64,000 bases of DNA, taken from Fibrobacter succinogenes. Its GTDB lineage: Bacteria; Fibrobacterota; Fibrobacteria; Fibrobacterales; Fibrobacteraceae. Below the pieces are notes generated by a model that saw nothing but the letters and a program-made list of their open reading frames with translations, was not told where the DNA came from and made no database searches. The translations under genes were made by a program, and so were the position numbers. Shown here one piece after another: positions 50,601 to 57,962 of this stretch (its first letter is position 1; the number at the start of each line of letters is the position of its first letter). Location of the stretch: contig CACWNW010000005.1 in assembly GCA_902762305.1 (NCBI GenBank), positions 1 to 64,000 on the forward strand. The letters run 5' to 3'.

Positions 50601-52909
50601 AATTGACCTCCACGGAAACCGCTGAGTGGAAGGGAAACTCCTGGAATTCCATCTCCACGCTTGCCTATTCCTACGACAGGCTTGGCCGCCTGAAGGCCGT
50701 GCTAGAGAACGGGGACAGCCTCATGCGTATTGACCGCACGACTGGCGGGACTGTATCGAAGAAGGCTTATTTTGACAGGGGTGCGCACGTTTACGACGTA
50801 ACAAACAAGACGGACATTTACGGCCGCGTCGTCTATCTGGATTACAGGGATGCTTCCGATAAGATTCTGTATTCCGAGATTGCAACATACCCCTCCGTCG
50901 TCACGGGGCGGCTTGCCACGGCGGAACACGTTTGGGACGGATTCAGTTCCAGCGAGACCTATTCCTATGACAGGCAGGGCCGTCTCGTCGGCTTCGAGTC
51001 CGATAATGGCTTTGTGGGAAACGGGTCGTACGCCTATGATGCGCTTGGTAGGCTCCTGTCCAAGCGTGAGAATGTCGCCGGCACGGATTCTGTAATCGGT
51101 TATGTCTATGGTGACAATGCGTTCAAGCCGCTTGCGATGGATGTCGCCAATGGTGGTGCCACGGCATACTACGCCTACGATGCTTCGGGTAACGTGTGGC
51201 TTGACCGGCGCACTGGGAGCGCCTATACGGTGAACGCCCTAGGGCTCCCCGACAGGGTGCGCCTACTCGCGAACTGCGCTGCCGGTGTTTCGCTCGACGA
51301 CGTGAACAGCGACGCTGTGATTGATTGCGAGACTGGCCGTACGGAGATGGCCTACGATGAAGGCGGACAGCGCATATGGACGGACTTTAAGGTGGGGGCA
51401 CCCGCATACAGGATGGAAGTCACCTATCCCGGTGTCGGTGAGTATTCCTACTTGGGCAACAGTCGCTCTGGTGCGCTTGAACTTACCCGCATAGACCTTC
51501 TCGGCGGCGGTTTCCGTGCTGGTGCCATTGGTGCCGCACTCTTCCCTGTGAAGGACTTGCAGGGTAGCGTGCGCGGATTCGCTGGCAGCAACGGGCTTGC
51601 GAGCGCCTTCGGGTACCGTCCTTATGGAACGACCGTCAATCTTGCTGTGTCGCCCACCGATGGTGATGAACGCTGGCAGTCCAAGGAGTTCGATGGTGAG
51701 TATGGCAAGTATTATTTTGGTGCCCGCTTCTACGACCCGTTCTTCGGGCTGTGGATATCCCCCGATCCCGCTGGGCAATTTGCGAACCCGTACAGTTACG
51801 GCGGCGACCCGCTCAACTATGTGGACCCCACGGGAATGTGGGCCCTGGGCGCAGGCTTGGTTGTAAGCTGGGACAATCAGCATGGTTGGGGCTTCGGCAT
51901 TGGTGCCGCTGCTGATTTTGGTCGGTTTGGTGGAAATCTCTCGTACATGTTCAACCAAGACGGTTCGCACTCGATGAATCTTGGTGGAAATGCCACAATC
52001 GCCATCCAGACGTTCTTTTATCTCGAGATTAACATGGGGCTGGGCTTCTCGGTAAACTCCTATTCCGGCTCGACGCTTTCCACGCACGGGGGAGCCTGCA
52101 TTGGCGAGGTCGGGAACTGCGTAGGCAACGAAACGGGTGGGAGCATCTATTGGGACCGCAGCGGCAACTTCCAGGGCATGACGGTTTACAACGAACTCTA
52201 CGCCCAGTTCGGGGGCGGACTCGCCCGTGTATCTACGGGTTACGAGGCTGGCCTGTTTGGCGCCGAGGGCCGCGGGGTATATGTCGGCGGTACGGTCGCC
52301 GGGATACATGGTGAATTGACGCATATTGAGAAGGGACCGGGTGGGGTGCAAGGCAGTTGGGGATTGCAGGAGAGTATGTATTTTGGTGTTGGTGACACGC
52401 ATGGTACAAAAGCTGCAAATAATATTCAAAAAACAGTTCATTTGGAATTTTGGCTTCCTTCGCTGGGAAACTTCGGGCATATTATGGTTGGAGATACTTA
52501 TGACACAAGCAAACCGGGTTTGGGTAAGGCTCAACAAGAGGCCTTGATTGATTTACTAAAGCCCTATTTAGAAAATGATGAGGATGCAAGGAAATGGTAT
52601 GACAAGATTAAAGCCAAGGGCTCCAATCTTAATGCAAAAGAATTGGGTTCTTTGATGACGTTTCTGGAATCAAAAGGTTGCCAAACGATGACGTTGACAT
52701 GGCCTTTTGATTGGAGCTTTAAGACTGATAAAAAGGTTGTGTGGGCCAATGGTCAGAATGGTTATCCCCATATTGAATTTAAATACAATCAAGATGGCTC
52801 TGGAACCGCATATAGCAGTTACAATTATGGTTCTAATTTAATGTCTCATCTTTTGATTGATTGGGTCGGTTATTATCTACCTAGATTGGTTTATGGAGTT
52901 GAAGACTAA
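47609..52909 (+). CDS. secreted RHS-repeat polymorphic toxin (1766 aa)
   Basis: ATG at 47609 with GGGAGG upstream. Signal peptide (L-C-T-S-A-A-L-A-A). A ~540-residue N-terminal region is of unknown type. The RHS/YD-repeat core (~550-1411) has many Y-D-x-x-G-R units (Y-S-Y-D-R-L-G-R-L; Y-A-Y-D-A-L-G-R-L) and closes with P-D-P-A-G ... Y-V-D-P-T-G-M-W, where self-cleavage releases the tail in RHS proteins. After it comes a ~165-residue GC-rich Gly-rich domain. From about residue 1578 (base ~52340) there is an AT-rich tail, the likely toxin, which starts with L-P-S-L-G and ends S-Y-N-Y..N...H...D. The toxin activity is not recognisable. The core is a close paralogue of the broken gene at 1-1536. 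Three coupled small genes follow. Confidence 0.88.
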   Translation: MNTNAKKFFFVALSLLCTSAALAADEPEQIYVERYSDHAVHYGLPGWETNMDFAGNQGVLPQEGTFLHVSLKNPLYPSIKMKFAGDDYNEVTVASSGRVYLGNIPDGFDMSDEARGRFPYVEFTREQLLPVVGSTSIPVKWKVFNLESQYAVVEVGPFILTGFNHPLSYQVFFYTDGEIQCQPWIHWEHVAAYSFSGLYRNSPLAELHHRQILNPVLYNGGHATEADYRKLTDTHDEYIVSSGKLRSGWVAKSFDGTQTVITPTENGIDIHFGTVMAAGGVFAYDHSREHPIVGGFDYVTVEAYSLSFGEGLNAENAVPVYFWYFGKDDDDLIDEAHVANYPYFCDGFDLYQDKVVKSLVTVRPDGWGNGIREGMAIEYDKRLSKSSKSAVIWSAAYMDSWRTVAGNVDETKAIAFKFQTKSYPYGRAIRIRNVGLGLVQPRSVQFLPPLTHKLTFESNGLGYMKGLNFNGRPPYDFVDGSSLLAKIIPAPGDSIEEVSINDILVFKLDGTYTLPPYASANDDGSVDISLPEWPGDARVVAKFKKCETRVLPAVEPSYVKTEVFLDPTTASRKIESYAVKDGLGRIVQTQTFLGSDSFKVSATYLDDFGKTEFAPMAYISKKQNYAYEDMYCKQCIAKSSQYHDGSDNLERQFAYNIPYAKDDYHYGEDNGVTKEVAGVALASLEKWPTPAKQWTIPLISSDISHFIPEDQLADADDNLTNIYRAAKKAIVNETDSVAHWTEYNYKLVVNRSAEGVFTQQIFDAAGNIMYAWARSGDHTIISRTNYNNDNQITSTDISVDNGPFGLATSYVYDKAGRVTSVTSPDKGTVESVYNSDDKLTFTRDARQTALGQKPEFGGNYFSVIEYDDFGRLKRTGEVRGGHSFDNPDTPVDDDKLYILSENFYGKPTVNDLLSTGVTADETLLRGILDEMEGVLENDVGAVAAYDGSRTRSDDSLKANSLKMSSYNRLGKKVKQWTIYGLAGAPATRISYSYNVSGELTSTETAEWKGNSWNSISTLAYSYDRLGRLKAVLENGDSLMRIDRTTGGTVSKKAYFDRGAHVYDVTNKTDIYGRVVYLDYRDASDKILYSEIATYPSVVTGRLATAEHVWDGFSSSETYSYDRQGRLVGFESDNGFVGNGSYAYDALGRLLSKRENVAGTDSVIGYVYGDNAFKPLAMDVANGGATAYYAYDASGNVWLDRRTGSAYTVNALGLPDRVRLLANCAAGVSLDDVNSDAVIDCETGRTEMAYDEGGQRIWTDFKVGAPAYRMEVTYPGVGEYSYLGNSRSGALELTRIDLLGGGFRAGAIGAALFPVKDLQGSVRGFAGSNGLASAFGYRPYGTTVNLAVSPTDGDERWQSKEFDGEYGKYYFGARFYDPFFGLWISPDPAGQFANPYSYGGDPLNYVDPTGMWALGAGLVVSWDNQHGWGFGIGAAADFGRFGGNLSYMFNQDGSHSMNLGGNATIAIQTFFYLEINMGLGFSVNSYSGSTLSTHGGACIGEVGNCVGNETGGSIYWDRSGNFQGMTVYNELYAQFGGGLARVSTGYEAGLFGAEGRGVYVGGTVAGIHGELTHIEKGPGGVQGSWGLQESMYFGVGDTHGTKAANNIQKTVHLEFWLPSLGNFGHIMVGDTYDTSKPGLGKAQQEALIDLLKPYLENDEDARKWYDKIKAKGSNLNAKELGSLMTFLESKGCQTMTLTWPFDWSFKTDKKVVWANGQNGYPHIEFKYNQDGSGTAYSSYNYGSNLMSHLLIDWVGYYLPRLVYGVED

Positions 52910-52910
52910 A

Positions 52911-53627
52911 ATGAGAAAACTTTTATTAGGTGTTATTCTAATTTTTTCCTCTCATTCTCTGGCATTACATCGATGTGACATGTATTCTCTTGAACCAGGT
53001 GAAGTTACTCCGGTTCATTATTCAAAAGCGTATGGAAATATCTCGTTCTTGGATAACCAAAAATCGGGTGTTTATATAGTAATCCATAGAACGGATCTAG
53101 AAGTGGATGTTTTTGTCTATTTGGAGAATGATGGCCGTATTCACGTCTATATGGAGCCGGGGATACCTCGGAATGAATCTACGGAGGATTTTTATCCTTG
53201 CATTGATAGGCATGTGAAAGCGAATTTTGACTATTTCAAAAGAACTTGTATCCTGGATTTAAAACCGGACACAGGCTTGCGTGATAAATTGATGGAATTT
53301 CTAAATAAAAAACCGCGCAATATGTCTTTTTATTGTGACTGCAAAAGGATGTATGAAGTGGAACTTTCCGTAAAGGATAAGAATGGAAATGTGCATGGAG
53401 TCACCTATTTTAATCCGCAATGCTTTGAGCAATATTTCCAGGACGATGCTTTCCTTGAAATGTATTTATCTGTAAATTCGCTGGTTGAGAATCTGTTGGA
53501 TGACAAAACCATTGGAAAATGTAATTGGCGAAATCTTGTGAAAAATCCTGCTCAATTTGCCTTTGATATTTATCGCTCTGAAAATTATTTGCTGATGTTG
53601 TCAGGAAAGGATTGTCCGGCCTTATGA
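52911..53627 (+). CDS. putative cognate immunity protein, exported (238 aa)
   Basis: The ATG at 52911 lies 1 base after the RHS stop, with GGAG within the RHS end as ribosome binding site; an in-frame start at 52857 inside the RHS gene is less likely. Signal peptide (L-L-L-G-V-I-L-I-F-S-S-H-S-L-A). Several Cys pairs (C-I-D-R-H; F-Y-C-D-C-K) suggest disulfides in the periplasm. No known domain. Position makes it the first choice for immunity against the tail of the RHS protein; an exported immunity protein suggests the toxin acts in the envelope or periplasm. Confidence 0.6.
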   Translation: MRKLLLGVILIFSSHSLALHRCDMYSLEPGEVTPVHYSKAYGNISFLDNQKSGVYIVIHRTDLEVDVFVYLENDGRIHVYMEPGIPRNESTEDFYPCIDRHVKANFDYFKRTCILDLKPDTGLRDKLMEFLNKKPRNMSFYCDCKRMYEVELSVKDKNGNVHGVTYFNPQCFEQYFQDDAFLEMYLSVNSLVENLLDDKTIGKCNWRNLVKNPAQFAFDIYRSENYLLMLSGKDCPAL

Positions 53628-54277
53628 GAGCTCTTTATATATTTGTAACCATATTTGTGGCCTTGCCTGCTTTTGTAAAGGCTTCCTGCTTCTCGGAACA
53701 GAATGACGAAGTGTTCGTACAGTCTTTGAGCGGATCTCATGCAATCTTTGAATATCGTGTAAAATTGTTTTCGGCTTTTTTTGGTGAATCCGTATTTGGT
53801 GAAGACGGATTGTTCGTTTTTTATGAGAAGAACGGCTTGCAGCGCCTTTTTGTTTTCGATCAAAATCAAAACTCGGTGAAAACATATCAATTGCCGCGTT
53901 TGAAGATGTCTCCATGGCTCAATCCTGAAATGTATATCGAAAAAAGGAATACTGTCTTGGCAAGGAAGGAACGTGCCGAATCGTGCCGTCAAACCATTTT
54001 TCTAGATTCTGCCACCCATGCCAATCTTTGGCAGTTGAGAATGGAAAAGCATGCTTTTTTGTCGAACAGATGCATTACTCAAAAGAATCTAGATCCACGA
54101 CAATTTAATCATGTTATTATGGGCTTTATGCAACAACATGGTTCTCGAAAACCTTTTTACTTTATCAAATTCGAAAATTATGAAAAAAAGATGCCCGAAA
54201 TGTTTGAAGCCTACACGAAATCTTTTGACATGATAGAAAATCTTGATGATAAAATTGTATTTGAGGGGTGCCAATGA
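53624..54277 (+). CDS. exported protein of RHS operon (217 aa)
   Basis: Start ATG at 53624 overlaps the previous stop (ATGA), so it is translationally coupled. Signal peptide (Y-I-F-V-T-I-F-V-A-L-P-A-F-V-K-A). Basic, Phe-rich mature part, no known domain. AT-rich like the toxin tail. It may be a further immunity or accessory protein kept from an earlier cassette. Confidence 0.55.
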   Translation: MRALYIFVTIFVALPAFVKASCFSEQNDEVFVQSLSGSHAIFEYRVKLFSAFFGESVFGEDGLFVFYEKNGLQRLFVFDQNQNSVKTYQLPRLKMSPWLNPEMYIEKRNTVLARKERAESCRQTIFLDSATHANLWQLRMEKHAFLSNRCITQKNLDPRQFNHVIMGFMQQHGSRKPFYFIKFENYEKKMPEMFEAYTKSFDMIENLDDKIVFEGCQ

Positions 54278-54969
54278 AAAAGTTCTCGTTGCTTGTTGTT
54301 ATTTTGCTTTTTATATCATGTGCTGCTCCTCAATATGGAATTGAACGCAGAAAAGCAGATTATTTTGATGAATGGGGGCTTGTTAGACTTACTGGTTTAA
54401 ACGTTTTAAGCAGTGTGTCTGGGGTAGCTTCGGCAGAAGATGTTGCTCCCGAAAAACTTTGTGCGGAGTTTTTTGGATATTTAAATGTATATGGGGCGCG
54501 ATTGTATTTGGACGATTCTACAGGGAATGTTTCTTTGGAGTGTCTTGCTTTGATTGTCCCGATAAAAAGTTCTTTTACGGAAGGAGCGTTTATTGGCTCT
54601 ATGAAAAGAGGGCCAAAGGTATGGGTGAAAGAAGATTCTCTATATCATATTTTATATGGAGGAAAAGAAATAAAGTTCCTTTCTGAGGAGAATCTTCACC
54701 ATCGGTTAGTTTGTCAAGAAAAAGAGAAAGATTCTTGCCATTTTGAAAACAGGTTTGAGCGAGAGCGAGACAATATTGATTTCAAGGGACCATATTACGA
54801 ATTGTCGATTCCTGCAAATCGCCCGTTCTTTTCGTTAATGACGCTCACCGACCCCAAGGACCTCAAAGGCTACAAGCCCCTGAAACTCGACCCGTCCATC
54901 CTCCCGCTCGAAAGCCCCGGCTACAAGAAACTCCGCGAGTACGAGGAATCCCTCGCAAACCGCAAATAG
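54274..54969 (+). CDS. lipoprotein of RHS operon with recombinant 3' end (231 aa)
   Basis: ATG at 54274 overlaps the previous stop (ATGA). Lipobox L-L-F-I-S-C-A. The first ~190 codons are AT-rich. From about 54836 the codon use switches sharply to GC-rich (D-P-K-D-L-K-G-Y-K-P-L-K-L-D-P onward to E-S-L-A-N-R-K), as in the resident genes. The last 27 bases are found again at 3483-3509. The gene thus looks like a join between an incoming cassette and an older resident gene end. Confidence 0.6.
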   Translation: MKKFSLLVVILLFISCAAPQYGIERRKADYFDEWGLVRLTGLNVLSSVSGVASAEDVAPEKLCAEFFGYLNVYGARLYLDDSTGNVSLECLALIVPIKSSFTEGAFIGSMKRGPKVWVKEDSLYHILYGGKEIKFLSEENLHHRLVCQEKEKDSCHFENRFERERDNIDFKGPYYELSIPANRPFFSLMTLTDPKDLKGYKPLKLDPSILPLESPGYKKLREYEESLANRK

Positions 54970-55034
54970 CCGGATGCCATTTTGGGAAATATGCGTGTCG
55001 GACTGGCTGATTTCCCCGAAAAATCCGCAATTTT

Positions 55035-55049
55035 ATTCCAAATTGGAAT
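55035..55049. promoter_or_regulatory. 15-base palindrome, possible operator
   Basis: ATTCCAA-A-TTGGAAT, a perfect 7-base inverted repeat in the 255-base gap before the next secreted-protein operon, upstream of an AT-rich stretch with TATATA (about 55086). Confidence 0.3.
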
Positions 55050-55184
55050 AGATTTTTCGTGCAAAAGTTGCCCGTAATCCCCTGTATATATGCGGTATGT
55101 CACAGAACTGCCTGCTCTGGTGCCCAGTGTGATGGCTGTCCCTTTCACTTTTCCAAAAAAAAAGATACATTTAATAATGTAAAT

Positions 55185-55213
55185 GCACCCGTAAGGGTGT
55201 AGTCTTTGTTTTT
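55185..55213 (+). terminator. hairpin plus T-rich stretch ahead of start
   Basis: CACCC-gtaa-GGGTG (55186-55199) followed by TAGTCTTTGTTTTTTG, only a few bases before the ribosome binding site of the gene at 55225. It may end upstream transcripts or act as an attenuator. Confidence 0.35.
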
Positions 55214-55224
55214 TGAGGTCCCCT

Positions 55225-57942
55225 ATGTACTCTGTGAAGAGAAGTCTCGTGATGTTTTGCCTGTCGGCCTTGATGCCGGCGGGGCTTTTGGCGCAGGAAT
55301 CCATCGACTGCATTGAGTACACCGGCTCCCCAGACCCGCGGTGCGCCTATGTCCGCATCGACGATGGCAGGGGCGTGAAGCTCTTTGTCGTTCCCGATGG
55401 CGAGGATGTCATTTCGGCGAATGCGCTCCCGAACACGGATTTCTTCGTCTACATGCCCAAGGCCTCTTCCGATTCCGTCTCCGCAAAGCTCCAGGCCGAC
55501 AATTCCGAGGTGACCCACATGCGGAAGGTCAATTCCGGAGAAGATCGCGTTGTCGTGGCGGAGGTCAAGGGCCTCTACCCGATCGATAACGTGGTTATGG
55601 GTACGGCCGCATCCGAAGACGGCGACATCGCCATCGCCCGCGTGTACAATTTCTACGCCCCGGATATCGAATACTGCCTCGATTACGACTGCAACGAGGT
55701 GGTGACCAGCGTCTCGAAGCTCCAGCTTGAGGTGGGCGATACGCTCAAGGTCTATGTGAGGGCGGTTATTCCCGTGGGCCCGGGCAAGGGACTTACTGAT
55801 TCCACGCTCGAGAAGGACTTCTACATCAACACGGAAGGGGCTAGCGATAACCTCCGCTTCTACACGCAGGGCGGTACCGAGCTTCCCAAGGGCGACAAGG
55901 GCCGGCAGCTCATTTTCCACGATGGCCGTGCCGCGTTCCTGATCTGCGCGACCAAGGCCGTTACCGACGGTTCCACCTTCACGCTCAGCGGTTTCGAGGA
56001 CCCCACTGCCGAGGGCGGCGTGGAATTCATTGTCAATAGCGAGTTCCCGGGCAGCCTGCAGTTCGTGAATCCCGACTTCCCGGTCCCCGACAGCGCGTTC
56101 ATCTACGATACGGACGGCGACGGCGCGGGCGACAGCATCGTGGCGTTCTTCTCCGGCCGCATGGATTCCGTGCAGATGGAAAATTTCGCCTACAACTGGC
56201 CCGACGGCGGCAAGTTCAAGGACCACCAGGGCGAGTGGGTATGGAACCCGAAGACGGGCATCCTGGAACTCACCGGCGTGAAAGCCTCTATCCCGGCGGA
56301 TTCGGGCGAGGGCAGCCTCTCGGTGACCATGTCTTCCGTGAATACCGGGTCCCAGGCCGAGGCGACCAGCCCGCTGACCGACCGCATCGGTCCTGTCATC
56401 AAGGTGGCCAACCTCATCAAGGGTTCTGGCTCCACCGATACGCTCGAGCTTTTCTTCAACAAGGATATCGACACCTCCTGGACCAAGGGCAAGGGATTCG
56501 TGCTGAACGGCACCCCGGTGAACCTCAAGGCCATCGAGAAAGACGGCAAGCACTGGTTCTTCGTTGTCGATACCGGTGTCGTGGACTTCGGCGATTCCAT
56601 CCAGATTGCGGTGACCTGCTCCAACAAGGCCTGCCCCGACGGGCTGGTGAAGGCCGCCGACGGCAACGAGACGGGCAAGAACAACCCGGCCATCGTGCAG
56701 AATTCCGGCCGTATCTACGTGGACGACGAGCGCAACGCCTTCTTCGACCGCAACGGCGACGGCCGCATGGACAGCGCCTCCATCGCCTTCGATACGCCCA
56801 TCACGCGCGAAGAACTCGACAAGATGACTATCCGCTACTACTGGCTCGATACTGACGGCAAGGTCCTGGTCATCGAACCCGACGTGAAGAAGCTTACCCT
56901 TTCGGACGATGGCACCGTGGTCGGCTTCGCCCTTAAGGAAGACAAGTACGGCATCAAGGAAAAGCTCACCTCCATCGACCAGTCCTACTCGAAGGACGGC
57001 GAATACGGCTATGTCACGGTGACCTACAGCGAGACGGTGAACGGCGAGAGCGAAGAGAAGACCATCGACCTCGCTATGCACGACCGCATGGCTCCGGTGA
57101 TTTCGGGGACGTTCCTCCAGCCGGAATCCTACCAGAAGGTGGCGTCGGACGTGTTCCGCATCGAGTTCTCCGAGGCTATCGATTACAAGGACCTCTCCGT
57201 CGACGAACTGTCCGACGTGATGCGCTTCTACGTCGATGGCGAATGGGTGAAGATCCCGTTCACCTCCGTGCGCTGGGATAGCGACGGCAAGGCTGCCGAA
57301 ATCCGCATGGAAAGCGGCGTGAAGCTTGTTGAACGCATGAACCCCGCCGACTCCGTGAGGTTCGACCTCGCCGGCGATAAGTTCGTGGACCGCGAGGGCA
57401 ACGGGGTTTCGGGCCTCGCTCCGGCCGAGATGGTGGAGGGCGACCCGCGTGTGCTGATGCAGGCCTACTCGTTTGCCTCCAAGCTCGATGCCGACGAGTC
57501 CGAGAAGGACGCCATCACCTTCGAGGTGGCCGACAAGCTCACCTCCGAAGAGGCCCACAAGGCGCTCGGCGTGCTCATGGATATCAGCTTCGCCACCATC
57601 CTCAAGGAAAACGAGAAGACGCCGGAGATGGACCTCGCCGAAATAGGTATGGAATGGGAGCTGGAGGTCTATACGAACCTCGGCAACTTTGTCGCGCGCA
57701 AAACGCAGAAAATCAAGTGTGATGACAGGGAAATCTTCGACGGCAACTGCTTCGAGAACCCGCATCAATTATATTTACGTTGGAATATGCTCTCGGACAA
57801 GGGACGCCGCGTTGGCGTGGGTGCCTATGTCGCCCATATCAAGGCTCGCGTCTACGGTGCGAAGGAAAGTTTTAAGGTAGAAAGGTTCTACAACTGGGGC
57901 ATCACCGGATCCCGCAAGATCCGCTCGACCGCCAAGAAGTAG
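55225..57942 (+). CDS. large secreted protein with Ig-like C-terminal domain (905 aa)
   Basis: ATG at 55225 follows GAGG; signal peptide (L-M-P-A-G-L-L-A-Q). The body consists of several beta-domains with D-x-D-x-D-G-type calcium-binding-like loops (D-T-D-G-D-G-A-G-D; D-R-N-G-D-G-R-M-D-S) and SbsA-like Ig segments (D-T-L-E-L-F-F-N-K-D-I-D). The last ~95 residues (Y-T-N-L-G-N-F-V ... C-F-E-N ... L-R-W-N-M-L-S-D-K-G-R-R-V-G-V-G-A-Y) resemble the FlgD-like Ig fold, and the same domain ends the following protein. It shares an operon with that gene (20-base gap). A surface or secreted structural role is likely; no enzyme motif is seen. Confidence 0.7.
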   Translation: MYSVKRSLVMFCLSALMPAGLLAQESIDCIEYTGSPDPRCAYVRIDDGRGVKLFVVPDGEDVISANALPNTDFFVYMPKASSDSVSAKLQADNSEVTHMRKVNSGEDRVVVAEVKGLYPIDNVVMGTAASEDGDIAIARVYNFYAPDIEYCLDYDCNEVVTSVSKLQLEVGDTLKVYVRAVIPVGPGKGLTDSTLEKDFYINTEGASDNLRFYTQGGTELPKGDKGRQLIFHDGRAAFLICATKAVTDGSTFTLSGFEDPTAEGGVEFIVNSEFPGSLQFVNPDFPVPDSAFIYDTDGDGAGDSIVAFFSGRMDSVQMENFAYNWPDGGKFKDHQGEWVWNPKTGILELTGVKASIPADSGEGSLSVTMSSVNTGSQAEATSPLTDRIGPVIKVANLIKGSGSTDTLELFFNKDIDTSWTKGKGFVLNGTPVNLKAIEKDGKHWFFVVDTGVVDFGDSIQIAVTCSNKACPDGLVKAADGNETGKNNPAIVQNSGRIYVDDERNAFFDRNGDGRMDSASIAFDTPITREELDKMTIRYYWLDTDGKVLVIEPDVKKLTLSDDGTVVGFALKEDKYGIKEKLTSIDQSYSKDGEYGYVTVTYSETVNGESEEKTIDLAMHDRMAPVISGTFLQPESYQKVASDVFRIEFSEAIDYKDLSVDELSDVMRFYVDGEWVKIPFTSVRWDSDGKAAEIRMESGVKLVERMNPADSVRFDLAGDKFVDREGNGVSGLAPAEMVEGDPRVLMQAYSFASKLDADESEKDAITFEVADKLTSEEAHKALGVLMDISFATILKENEKTPEMDLAEIGMEWELEVYTNLGNFVARKTQKIKCDDREIFDGNCFENPHQLYLRWNMLSDKGRRVGVGAYVAHIKARVYGAKESFKVERFYNWGITGSRKIRSTAKK

Positions 57943-57962
57943 GCCTTCTGGAGGATAGCGCT

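Noticed and set aside
55171-57768. 865-codon minus-strand frame
   Set aside because: Antisense shadow of the 905-residue secreted protein.
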